From Paramecium octaurelia (taxonomy: Eukaryota; Ciliophora; Oligohymenophorea; Peniculida; Parameciidae): 64,000 nucleotides of DNA. The stretch lies in contig CAJJDP010000039.1 in assembly GCA_905182995.1 (NCBI GenBank), forward strand, positions 195,722 through 259,721, read 5' to 3'. The notes beneath the pieces were generated by a model, which worked only from the letters and a program-made list of their open reading frames with translations, searched no databases and was not told the origin of the DNA. The translations under genes were made by a program, and so were the position numbers. Each line of letters opens with the position of its first letter. The stretch's first letter is position 1. Shown here one piece after another: positions 54,185 to 64,000 of the stretch.

Positions 54185-57007
54185 TCAATCTCTTTGCTCT
54201 TTTTATCCTTTAACATATCCAGTCGGATAGAATAATTTTTCTAACCTTTCTTATTGGATAAGTGGGTCATTATCCTCATAACCTATGTTTAATGTAGTAT
54301 TTAAATATTTACCATATAATCTGTATGTGTTCACTTCTCCATGAGCATCTCCTGTAATTAAAATTGGACTATTTTGAGCGAATCGGACCATAGTCTTAGC
54401 TGGCCAAATTTATTAATCTTAAGGCATTAATGTAGCGAAGGGATCCAACATATTATTTTTGGTCAAATCCCATAATTCTAATCTTCCATCTTTACAAACT
54501 GAAGCGAATAAAGTGGAAGTATGAGGTGACCATTCAAAATCCAATACTTCATCTTGTAAGTTTTATTACTAAATATATATGATTTTAATACTTAGAAATT
54601 TGCCTTTGGTAATTCTTCTCTCCAATTCCATAATTTACATGACCAATCAGCACTACATGTTAAAAAGATGTCACTGAAAAATGGGTTACATCTCACCTTG
54701 TAAACAGGACCAGAATGACCAAAATAGTTATCCAAATATTATTCGGTGTATGACTTTGAACATCTATGTATAGTACCATCTTCAGTAGCTGCTAAATACA
54801 TAGAAGATTCTCTAAAATTTTTGAGTTATAATATATACCCTTATAAAAAGTCAAATGAAAATCCTGCTGATAATCTAAAATTGACTCCTTCTTATAAATT
54901 CTCTTTTTAGGATGATTACACTACTCTTTTCAGATTCATTAAATTTGTATACTCTAATCCTTTTTTCATTGACCATTCTGCAATTCTACTATCACTGCTT
55001 ATACTAACTAATGATTCCACTTTGTCTGTTCCTTTTGCTCCTTTGCCTATCCATTGCACTTCCCAAACTGAATCACTATGTTTTCCTGGCAATTCTTTAT
55101 TTTCAGTAATTGGTTTATCTGATTTTCTTCTGATATCCCAGACAGCAACTATTCCATCGATTGTACCTGCAGCAATTAGATTGGGTTAACTATTTGAAAA
55201 CTTGCAACAATTAATCTTTGAAGGGTATGTAATTATTCTTTCAGGATAAGTAGGATTCTTGAGAGTCCAAAACATAATGTGACCCTCTGATGTTTATTTA
55301 TTTGAATAGGAAACTGCCAACAAATCTTTATTAACAGAATTCCAATCTGCTTGTGTGACTTTGCATTAATCACTTAAAGCACACTTATATTAGAACAATT
55401 ACACAATAGGTTCATGTTTTTTCTTTTCAACAACTTCTTCATCCTCTTATTTATTTTGAAATGCTCTTTTAAAGGCTCCTCCTCTCTATTTTAGATCCTC
55501 GTCTAAAGTCATCTTTTCAAATTTGACTTCAGGGTAATTTCTATATTGAATATATTGTTTATGAAATAGATTCTGATTTAAAATTCTCTCAACATATTTC
55601 AAATTTGTCTAAACTTAATTGCTTTAAAAAATCACTTATTCTGAATCAGACATCTAAGTATTATTTCTTTTAACCAATTCTTTCATGTAATCTTCTTCTT
55701 TTAAATCCTATTCATCTTATTTCATCTCATATTATTTTTATTATTGTTCTGGCATTGGATTACTGGTCTTGCCATGACTTCGTGTGACTTATTATTAAAT
55801 ATTCACTTATTAAGATTACAAGTTCTTTGTACCTGTATGACTTGAACTTGAATCTTACATTTTATCATCTAACTATTAATTAGTATATCCTCCAGATAAA
55901 CTATTGAGTGGTTAATTCTACTTATTTGTATTGATGCCAGTTTTTGTTTTATTCGTTTGCTTTTCAGAATAATCCTTTCCCAATACAGGTCTTTCAGTAT
56001 GAATTTTAATAGCTTCCAATTCAGTTGGCAATAAGAAATATGGATTCTTGAGATGTTATTTATATTCTTTTTCAATGGAGCATTTAATATCTTCTTACAA
56101 AAGTTCAAATTCATTCAATTAATCTGTAATTGAGGCATCATAGAGATCCCAAATAGCAGCAAATGCACCATATTCATTTTTCTCTATCTTATTTGATTAT
56201 TATATCTTATGTTTTTAATTATAATTGAAAGTCTATGCATGTCGTTTAGTATAGTTGTCACTTCCAATCTTCTCAACCATGTATTTCTCATAATCTTGAG
56301 TTTTTTAAATCACCCCAGTCTTTTTCCCTTGTTCACTGTTGATAAAAGAAGATGGGATAAATAACAATTACATTGTACAAGTTTCAGATAAATTAATGGG
56401 AATATTTTCATCTAAGTCCTCTTCTTTTAATCCCTTCTTTTACTTGGTCTTCTTCTCCTATAACTCAGACTGATCTCTCCTTGAATCTGAATCAGAATAT
56501 GTACCCTCAGATTATTTAGACTCCATTAAACTGCTGCGTTCAGGATTATTAGATGATGAAATCTTCACATCTGAATTAGATGATTTATCCTAATTATAAA
56601 ATTATTATTATACAGCACTTTAATAAAATGATTTCACATTGCTCTCGGCAACACTCTAACTAACCTTTGTTTCATTCTACTTCTGTAATACTTTCAATCG
56701 CTACTCCTCCTCTCGATTTTATTACTCTGCAAGTTATAAAAATTTCTTTGTCACAAGCCTTGCATTAAACATAATTCTTACTCTTTTGGAGTGACTATGG
56801 TATCTTTATACTTCACAATAATATTATCTGAGGCTGACTATTGAGTATCCATGTTGGTCTTTGGTGGTCCCAATTGAGTTTTGCCGCCTCCTAAATTATT
56901 GGGCCTACCTAAACAGATAATTAAAACCTCTTCTACATAGTAACATTGCTGCGGATGTTCGATTTAGTAACACCTGCTTTCAGTCCTTCAGACCCAATAG
57001 ATTACAT
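54185..57007 (-). CDS. DNAI1: Axonemal dynein intermediate chain (IC1/DNAI1-type, WD40), 889 aa
   Basis: Outer-arm dynein intermediate chain: it binds heavy chains and the docking complex in cilia. It starts MQSIGSEGLKAGVTKSNIRS, then KRPNNLGGGKTQLGPPK as in IC78/DNAI1, a long acidic Ser-rich region, RILNQNLFHKQYIQYRNYP, and a WD40 propeller from about 480 (KVTQADWNSVNKDLLAVSYS, NLIAAGTIDGIVAVWDIRR, LTCSADWSCKLWNWREELP, FEWSPHTSTLFASVCKDGRL). Six introns (56905-56927, 56759-56781, 55806-55832, 54812-54838, 54569-54591, 54283-54312). Some exon ends in the acidic region are less certain. Stop and start are both well supported. Confidence 0.92.
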
Positions 57008-57385
57008 TTTATTTAATGAATTTAATATAAATATAGAAGTATTATTTGTCATGTTAATACAGAACCATCACACTCCCTGGATGTACTGATAATTATAATT
57101 AGTTCAATTCTAAATACTTTAGTATAGAAAATCAAATTTTGAGTCTTGATATAATATAAGATGTATAAAAATGTTTTTTGATCTTTTCAAACATTTCGAT
57201 TCTGAATTTACTATTAAATAATCATTCAGTGATTATGGTGTAATTAATAAAAGCCTATTTATTAGAATATAGATTAATACCTCTCTGATTTATATAATCA
57301 ATATTAAATGATTAATTTTCTTTAAGTAGAACAAAGAATTAATTGTTAATATAATTTTAACATTGTTATATCATAAAATGATTAA
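57008..57385. other. Intergenic, 378 bp, no feature seen
   Basis: AT-rich spacer upstream of the dynein intermediate chain (start 57007) and downstream of the Rxt3-like gene, both minus strand. It should contain the cilia-gene promoter; no motif could be named. Confidence 0.5.
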
Positions 57386-58675
57386 TCATAAATGTTAATG
57401 TTTTGTAATTGGTACAAACTTAAAGCTCTTCAAACCTTGAATTGTGAATTGTCCATCAATAATAACATTATCATTACCCCATTCAAAATTAATCCATTTC
57501 AATTTGTCTAAAACTAGATTTTTAAATTCTTTTGGTAAGGGAACCTAACTAATTAGATCAATTGATTTACTCCGTATTTTTATAACATCTCAATATCTGA
57601 CTATTATGGTATGATGATTTCAGAGATCATAAAAACTTGAGAGTCTAAAAACACTTCTTCAGCTATCTTATTAGGATCCATGGAGATTTCAAACCTAATA
57701 AATAGATTTGATTTTATACTTTTTGTTGCTTGTTTCAACATATAGACAATTAGTTTTTAGTCTATATGATGTACGACTAGGAATACCTTAAGCAGTTTGC
57801 CTGTCTAAAAATGTTAGTAGATTGTATTTTTAACTAGGTTCATTACACATGTCCCAAACAATCCAGCCTTCATTTAGTGGAGGTAGGTTATTAACTAATA
57901 AATTTTCTGGAAGACTGATTTAGGGAGGTTCATGTAAGAATACATTCAGATGGGTTTTTTTGGTTAATCTCCTATGCGGAGGCAAAGACATCTTTCTTGC
58001 CCAACTTATTAATTGTTCAGGAGATCCTAATTGGGGCAACCAATTTACTTTCTCAGGTTTTAGACAATGAGCACAAGGAATCTTGAGAGATCTTGAAAGT
58101 AAAGGCACTTTTAATTAACCATTTAATGTCTTTTTGCCTTTAATGACTTTACAAGACAAACTAATCCCTTAATAAAAGGTTCCTGTTAATTTAAGATCTC
58201 CCAAGGCTAAGAGACCTGCATGTATGCCAATACAAACTGCATCACTATGACTAGCATAGACACCATTGGATCCCCAAATTTATCGAAGTATCAAAGCTTG
58301 ATTGTTTTTGTTGACGTACTCGCAGGCAATTCGAATTTCAATAGTCTAGTTGATGAAATTGGATAGATTAGGCAATTCCGCCCCAGGCTTGTATAGAAAT
58401 GTAGTTGCCGCCGGAGTATAGACAGAATTTGGTTTTTTGAGTTTATTTTCTCTTTTGTTGAATCTACCAGGACCTAATAGTGGTTGCTGTTTATTTTTGA
58501 GTCTTGTGCCTAAAATGAATTGAATATAGATACCCTCATATTAGGATACATCTTCATCATCACTGTCGTATTCATCAGAGTTATTCTTCTTTCTTTTGTC
58601 TCTCTAAGGTCTTTTTGTATGACGCTTTTGTGAAGAACTTCTTGATGATTGGCTGCTACGAGATTAGTTTGACAT
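57386..58675 (-). CDS. Rxt3-like protein (histone deacetylase complex), 412 aa
   Basis: After a Ser/Lys/Arg-rich and acidic start (MSNQSRSSQSSRSSSQKRHT, then SDEYDSDDEDV) the product has an Rxt3-type domain at about 110-190: IEIRIACEYVNKNNQALILR followed by QIWGSNGVYASHSDAVCIGI and HAGLL, matching the family pattern W-G-[ST]-x-x-Y-x-x-x-S-D. In yeast Rxt3 belongs to the Rpd3L histone deacetylase complex. The rest is not assigned. Introns are at 57695-57719 and 57545-57570; the C-terminus depends on both. The assignment is from motif memory, moderate strength. Confidence 0.72.
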
Positions 58676-58704
58676 TTTAATTGTTTAATATTTTATTTGT
58701 TTTA

Positions 58705-60215
58705 TCACTCTTTATTGAAATTCAATAATTTAGCCAAATCAGTGCAGAATTGTTTCTAATCATATTTTTGTATTTTTGAATTGTTCGTGACTAAACTTTC
58801 CACTAATTTCTCTTGTCTTTTCTATTTAAGATCTTCTTCTAATAACAAGGAGACAACCACTCCTTCATCCTTTGCTCTTCCTGTTCTTCCTGAACGTTGA
58901 TAATAACTAAATACATAAATGATATGAGTATACCTCTCTTCTTTAAATTCACCTGCTGGTGTAATTGGTAATCCATAATGAATAATGACTCTCACCTTTC
59001 TAAAATCCATTCCTCTTTATAAAACATCTGTGCATAGTAAGATCTTCTTTTTTCCATCTTTAAATTCTTTCCTCACTGTTTCTCTATCCACTTAATTGGT
59101 GTCTCCAGTGCATTCTCCAATCCAATTATTTTTAACTATGTATTCCAATTTCTAAGATTTCTTAAACAAATTTATCAATTCATTAACAATCGTTTTCTTG
59201 TTAAAGAATATCATCACTTGAGCCTCTGTAAATTTATCAAAAACATCCTTCAACAAATCTACTAAGATCTATTCAGGTTATTCTAGAGCCTCTTTATACA
59301 TATGAACAATAGTATAAGGAGAAATCTGTTATTGAATAGATGGGATAACCTTTAAGTTACAAACAACTTCTTAGATATCATCCTCATCTTTATGTAAGAA
59401 TCTAGAATCAACTTTCTTGTTTGCATCAATGTTATGTTGAACACACTCCTTGATGAGACTTTAAATTTCTTCAGGTTTCAAACTAGCACTCACAAAAACT
59501 ATTTGATAACTTTAGTTATTGGTTTATCCAAGAATGAATTAGATCAATGACATGGTTTCAACTCTAGCTTAATTTTATTCATTCTTCTCCAATAATTAAT
59601 CAGCCTCATCAATTATCAAATATCGAAGATTTGACACATTTATTATACGGTTTTTCAATCCCACCAACATTTTGCTAGGATGACATAGATAAACCTAACA
59701 ATCAGCCTCTTCAATTCGATTCTCCTTTACTTATTGAAATTACTATACTAATTAATGAAATATTATACATTGTCTTTTGTAAATGCAAAGAAAGTTTAAA
59801 ATTTTAAATTTTCATTTTTCAATCTCTCAGGTAAATGCTTTCTGAAATACTCCTCGTGTTATTTTAAGTATATAGTCTATCCCAATACTATTGTGTACGG
59901 GTATAACATTCTAACTTCCTTCATTGTATTGTCTTTCTACTTGATTTATTTCTGTTCACTAATTTTTTGATTTTTTTCCTTGAATTCCTAATAAATGAGA
60001 GATTGGAAGCACAAAGTCTTTCCACTTCCTGTTTGACTTCTTAGTGCAATCACAGGAGATTGTTAACTGACATCTTGTCCTAAACAATAATGTATGAATT
60101 CATATTGGTGAGAATAAACCTTTGGACCTACTTCTTTGAATTTATGAATGATGTCTTCAGCTAGTACACCTTTTAAATCATCCCAATCTCTATCTTATTC
60201 AGGGTTTTGATCCAT
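58705..60215 (-). CDS. DEAD-box RNA helicase (divergent), 494 aa
   Basis: Two RecA-like domains: motif I SQTGSGKT, motif Ia region LGQTIYLK, motif II IIDEADQLLE, motif III as VSAS in place of the usual SAT, motif V TDVLQRGMDF and motif VI YQRSGRTGR (first His replaced by Gln). No clear Q motif with F-17/Q is visible. Size and layout resemble DDX19/Dbp5 or eIF4A, but insertions (about residues 330-360) make the subfamily unsure. One intron, 59743-59768. The divergent start is 49 bp from the E2-E1 gene start. Confidence 0.9.
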
Positions 60216-60264
60216 AAATTAATTAATACAAATAATAATCGCAAAAACACAATTAATTATCTAA

Positions 60265-63200
60265 ATGTTTTAGGAAGATTATGGAAATGATGTTTATATC
60301 TTTGATGAGCAAACCCTCTAAGAAGTCTACAATGTTAGTGAGTTTACAACACTAGAGGAATTCAAACAGTTGACAACCTTTGAGAAGATCTACTAATAGA
60401 AGGGTCTGTATCAAAACATCAAATCATTGAAAAATGATTACTTGAAGAATATCTCCATCAAAGAATTGGCTAACTCTCTGGTTGAAAATTGTGATGAACA
60501 ACTACTAATTCAAGTCTACGATGATATTCTTGATACACCACTCCATGATTTACCTTTATAATTATTAAGTAAAAGCTCTTATGTTGCACCTTCTGATATC
60601 CCAGAAGCATTCCTATAGGAGTTTCCTCATCAAGTAAATAACAAATATGCATGGGTTGACAAAGGAGATCAGATGCAATATGGATTGGAAAAGCCAAGCA
60701 TTCTAATCTATACAAATGTCATCTTAGGAATGTAGAAGACATTCAATAAAACTGATCTAAAGTGTTAGGCTGATCTAGTGTATTATAATAATCAATTGTA
60801 TCATAATCAAACAGTCTATTTTGAATAGAAGGGAATTCGAATTATGGGACAATAATTTAGCAAACTCGAAAAACTGTATGTATTCTAAAAAAGCTCCAAT
60901 ATTGATAACACAAAAACTAAATTATGCAAGAAATTATCAAAAAAAGGGTTGATTCACTCCCTATTGATTTAATTAGCATAGGAGAAATTTGATAATAAAT
61001 CAAGTGTCAATATGTTGTTGTACGAGTGTTTGTTATTTGAGAGTTAAGATTGGTGTTAAAGAATTCTAAGTTAGGATTGGCTCACTAATGTGATTAGCTT
61101 GAGTCTAGAAGACCCTAAGGACACATCGATATTTCATCAAGTGGTTTATGAGAACCTATTGCAATTGAACCTTAATACTTACACTGAATAATAAAACGAT
61201 TAGTTGCTATTGAGATTGCATCAATACTACGAAGCCAATTCATTAGATTTGAAATAAAAGAAAGTAGAAAAGTAGCCACCAAAGAAAGTTGAAGAACCAG
61301 TTAAAGCAGCTCCGTAAACAAGTTCAAATAATAAACAGAAGGGGTCAAAACCTAAGGGTATTGGATATGGAGATATCAACTATTCCTCCACCTATCAAAC
61401 ATAATAGAAAAAGAAGGAAGTCCAGATTTTGGATTCTGATTTAATTTATTAATAAGCTGAAGGATATAGATGGAAGATATTGACTGAAATTTTTAAGAAA
61501 TTACGAAACATAAATCTAGATTACATTCTTATGATAGAGGATTCATGTCTCATACCAGTTATTAAGAGCATCATTTCATCCTTAAGCAAGAGTCAAACAA
61601 TATCAGAGAAATTTGAAGTCATTCAGATAGTCTTTGAGTTATTAAAAAAGTTTTTAACTGAAGAAACTATGCATCTCTTCACTTGTAAGGATTATGGAGA
61701 TGTCTCATTATTTGAAGTTATTCAAAAAGTTAATAATGAGTCAGCTTTTATTCAAAGCAAAGAAGATCAAGAATTGAACTAGAAAATAATTAAGAGTTTT
61801 TCAAATCAAGATGCACAATTAAGTGAAGTGTTGAAGGAACTGCAAGAGTTCTTCAATAAATTAGTTATTGTTTTGGAACAAAATAAATACATCGACGTAA
61901 AATTCGAAGAGACTGAATCTTAATAAATATAGGATCCTGCATATCTCTATCCTATGATCATGAAACCCTTAGTTTTGAAAACAAGCGAGGTAATCAAACA
62001 AACAGGATGGAAAAAACAATTGGAAGAGGCTTATTCTCATTTGTCTTCATCTCCTCCAAATAAGAAGATGAATAGAATCATAAAGGAGTTGTCAGATATT
62101 GGTGAGAACTTACCACTTTAATTGACAAATTCGATATTCTTGAGATACGATAAAGACAGAATGGATGCTATGCAAGCAATGATTTTTGGTTCAAGTGGAA
62201 CCCCTTATGCTCATGGAGCCTTTTTATACAACTTTTTATTTTGTGATGATTATCCTTCTAGGCCTCCTAAATGTTTATTAGAAACAACTGGACATGGAAA
62301 GGTTAGATTCAACCCTAATCTTTATAATTGTGGAAAAGTATGTCTAAGTTTGTTAGGTACTTGGGGAGATAATTGGAAAGCAAATGAGTCAACGTTGTGG
62401 CAGATCCTGGTTTCCATTCAAGCAATGGTTATGTCTGAATATGTATATTTCAATGAGCCAGGTTGGGAAAGTAGTATGGGGACAGTAGATGGTGAGAAGA
62501 ATAATAGAGGTTATTGCAATATTGTGAAATTGGCTAACATTAGATATGCAATGATAGAATAATTGTAGAAACCCCCAGCAGGTTTTGAAGAAGTTATTTA
62601 AAAGAGTTTTTATTTGAGAAAAGATGTTATCATTAAAGAAGTGTAATAATGGATAGATGAAGCTGATTTGCCAGTCAATTATCATTGTACTCAGAATCAT
62701 AACATCTCTGCTCCTTTTTAACAATAGCCATAGAAATTCAAGAGCATTTTAACAGCAGAATTCGAAGCATTAAAAAAAGAACTTGAAAAATTGAAAGTTT
62801 GCATAACTCATCAATCGGATAAAAAGATACTATCAATAATTTAAAGACAATCATATACTCAGATACAATAGGAGAAAAAGAAATAACATGACAAGAAGAA
62901 GGAAGAAATAAGTGAGTTTTTATAAAGCTAATTGCCAGAGATAGATGTAAGTGAGAGTAATGTTAGCAACAGATAATTTGATATCTAAAATGCAGAAGTT
63001 CAAAATTTGATGTCCAGATATATAGGTGTCATGGGTCTAGATTCTGTAAGTAAATAATCATAAGCGAGTGTAATCATTTATGGATTAGGAGCATTGGGTA
63101 TTGAAACAGCCAAGAATCTTGTCTTATCAGGTCTGAAAAGATTGACTATAGTAGAAGACAAGAAACTCAATAACATAGGATAATTTTTTGTTTAAAATGA

Positions 63201-64000
63201 AGACTCAAGTAGATTAGAATAGAGTTTACTTCATTTATAAGGATTAAATCCTTATGTTTAGATTGACTATTCTACTGATATTATATCTTCTATTAAGAGT
63301 TAGAATTATCAAGTGGTATGTTTATGCGAAGTGGATTCACTTGAAGTTGTCAATACCATTTCAGCCATCTGCAGAGAATACAAAATTGGTATGATTGTAT
63401 CATAATTGATCTCTGTTTATGGAAGGATTATGATTGATTTGGGAGATCAATTTACAGTGAATGATGCTGATGGAGAATAAGTTCAGGAATTCATTATTGA
63501 AAATATTGATTAAGAACAAGGCATTATAGAGATTAAAGGAAAACACAATTTGAGTCCAAATGATGTCATTGAACTAAAGGAAATTATTTAAGAGAATGGC
63601 AAATCACTCAATAATTAATAATTAACTGTTGTTAAAGTAATCAATAAATCAACCATAAATGTTGGGGATCTGAGTTAGTTTGGTAAGTATTTGAGAAATG
63701 GAAGAGGATAAACAATTAAATAAAAGATTGTTCTTTAAAATAAATAGATGAGTGCAATTATGTCAGATCCCATATTTGATCCAAATTTTATATTGGATGA
63801 ATAGAAGTATACAGTAATTAATGAGCAAATGAATCGATTTTCTAATTAAAGTGGAGAAATCAATGAATTGTTCTAAAAGACTGGCAATCAAATATTCCCT
63901 CCACAAGCTGCTTACTTAGGGGGTGTGGTGTGTTAAGAAATCATCAAAGCAATTACTCATAAGTATATGCCAATAAGATAATGCTATTTCCATACATGCG
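60265..64000 (+). CDS. BIRC6-type E2 fused to UBA1-type E1 (ubiquitin conjugating + activating), N-terminal 1245 aa, cut by window end
   Basis: A single frame with no TGA and no intron for 1245 codons. Residues 1-600 are unassigned (helical, Lys/Gln-rich linker about 330-400). At about 610-770 is an E2 domain of the BIRC6/UBE2O class: LRYDKDRMDAMQAMIFGSSG, GAFLYNFLFCDDYPSRPPK, FNPNLYNCGKVCLSLLGTW (catalytic Cys at residue 693, codon 62341) and YFNEPGWE. From about 915 the sequence is UBA1: SRYIGVMGLDSV, a Rossmann loop IIYGLGALGIETAKNL (Gly loop near residue 940), the first adenylation half, a first-catalytic-Cys-half-like region SVYGRIMIDLGDQFTVNDAD and the FPPQAAYLGGVVCQEIIKAI motif. The frame is still open at 64000, so the active adenylation half and the E1 Cys domain would lie beyond. 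Confidence 0.93.

Noticed and set aside
62389..62724. 111-codon minus-strand frame
   Set aside because: Antisense to the E2 domain of the plus-strand fusion gene, which has clear catalytic motifs.

Overview
This window looks like a macronuclear chromosome segment of a ciliate, very probably a Paramecium species. Long conserved proteins read through only if TAA and TAG code for glutamine and TGA is the sole stop. The DNA is AT-rich, genes are packed on both strands with gaps often of 20-300 bp, and about 80 introns had to be removed to restore reading frames. All of these introns are 20-34 nt long and run GT...AG. Tiny introns plus UAA/UAG=Gln is the Paramecium pattern. The species was not determined.

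Layout. 1-6475: the start of a gene running off the left edge, a small hypothetical gene, ribosomal protein L24, an LRR (RanGAP-like) protein, a CaMK-type kinase and NSF. 6567-13924: an ISWI chromatin remodeler flanked on both sides, in opposite orientation, by two members of one ciliate membrane-protein family. 13953-18505: a P5-type ATPase, complex I subunit NDUFS4 and a small orphan, all on the minus strand. 18859-23756: a NamZ/DUF1343 exo-muramidase homologue, a coiled-coil orphan, a secreted CAP protein with a His-rich tail, a small cilium-type protein and GOT1. 23757-25096 is gene-poor. 25097-27796: a coiled-coil protein and a PG-rich-repeat protein. 27826-33706: a tandem array of four related genes of a family I do not recognise. 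33835-35581: a METTL21-type methyltransferase and a membrane RING-H2 protein. 36126-47247: four kinase-fold genes (two look catalytically dead), an NAD-dependent epimerase-like protein and a 1040-residue orphan. 47778-60215: a Lys/Gln-rich orphan, a GPCR-PIP kinase fusion, a B-box/beta-propeller protein, an axonemal dynein intermediate chain, an Rxt3-like protein and a DEAD-box helicase.

60265-64000 (runs off the right edge): a single uninterrupted exon encodes a BIRC6-type ubiquitin-conjugating (E2) domain followed in frame by the first half of a UBA1-type ubiquitin-activating enzyme (E1). This predicted E2-E1 fusion is the most unusual thing in the window.

The genes do not form operons; the window is ordinary eukaryotic gene order. 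Recurring themes are cilium and axoneme components (dynein intermediate chain, PG-rich-repeat protein, small cilium-type protein), signalling kinases, vesicle traffic (NSF, GOT1) and phagotrophic or secreted enzymes (NamZ, CAP). All gene models were derived by hand from frame continuity and splice signals. No database search was possible.
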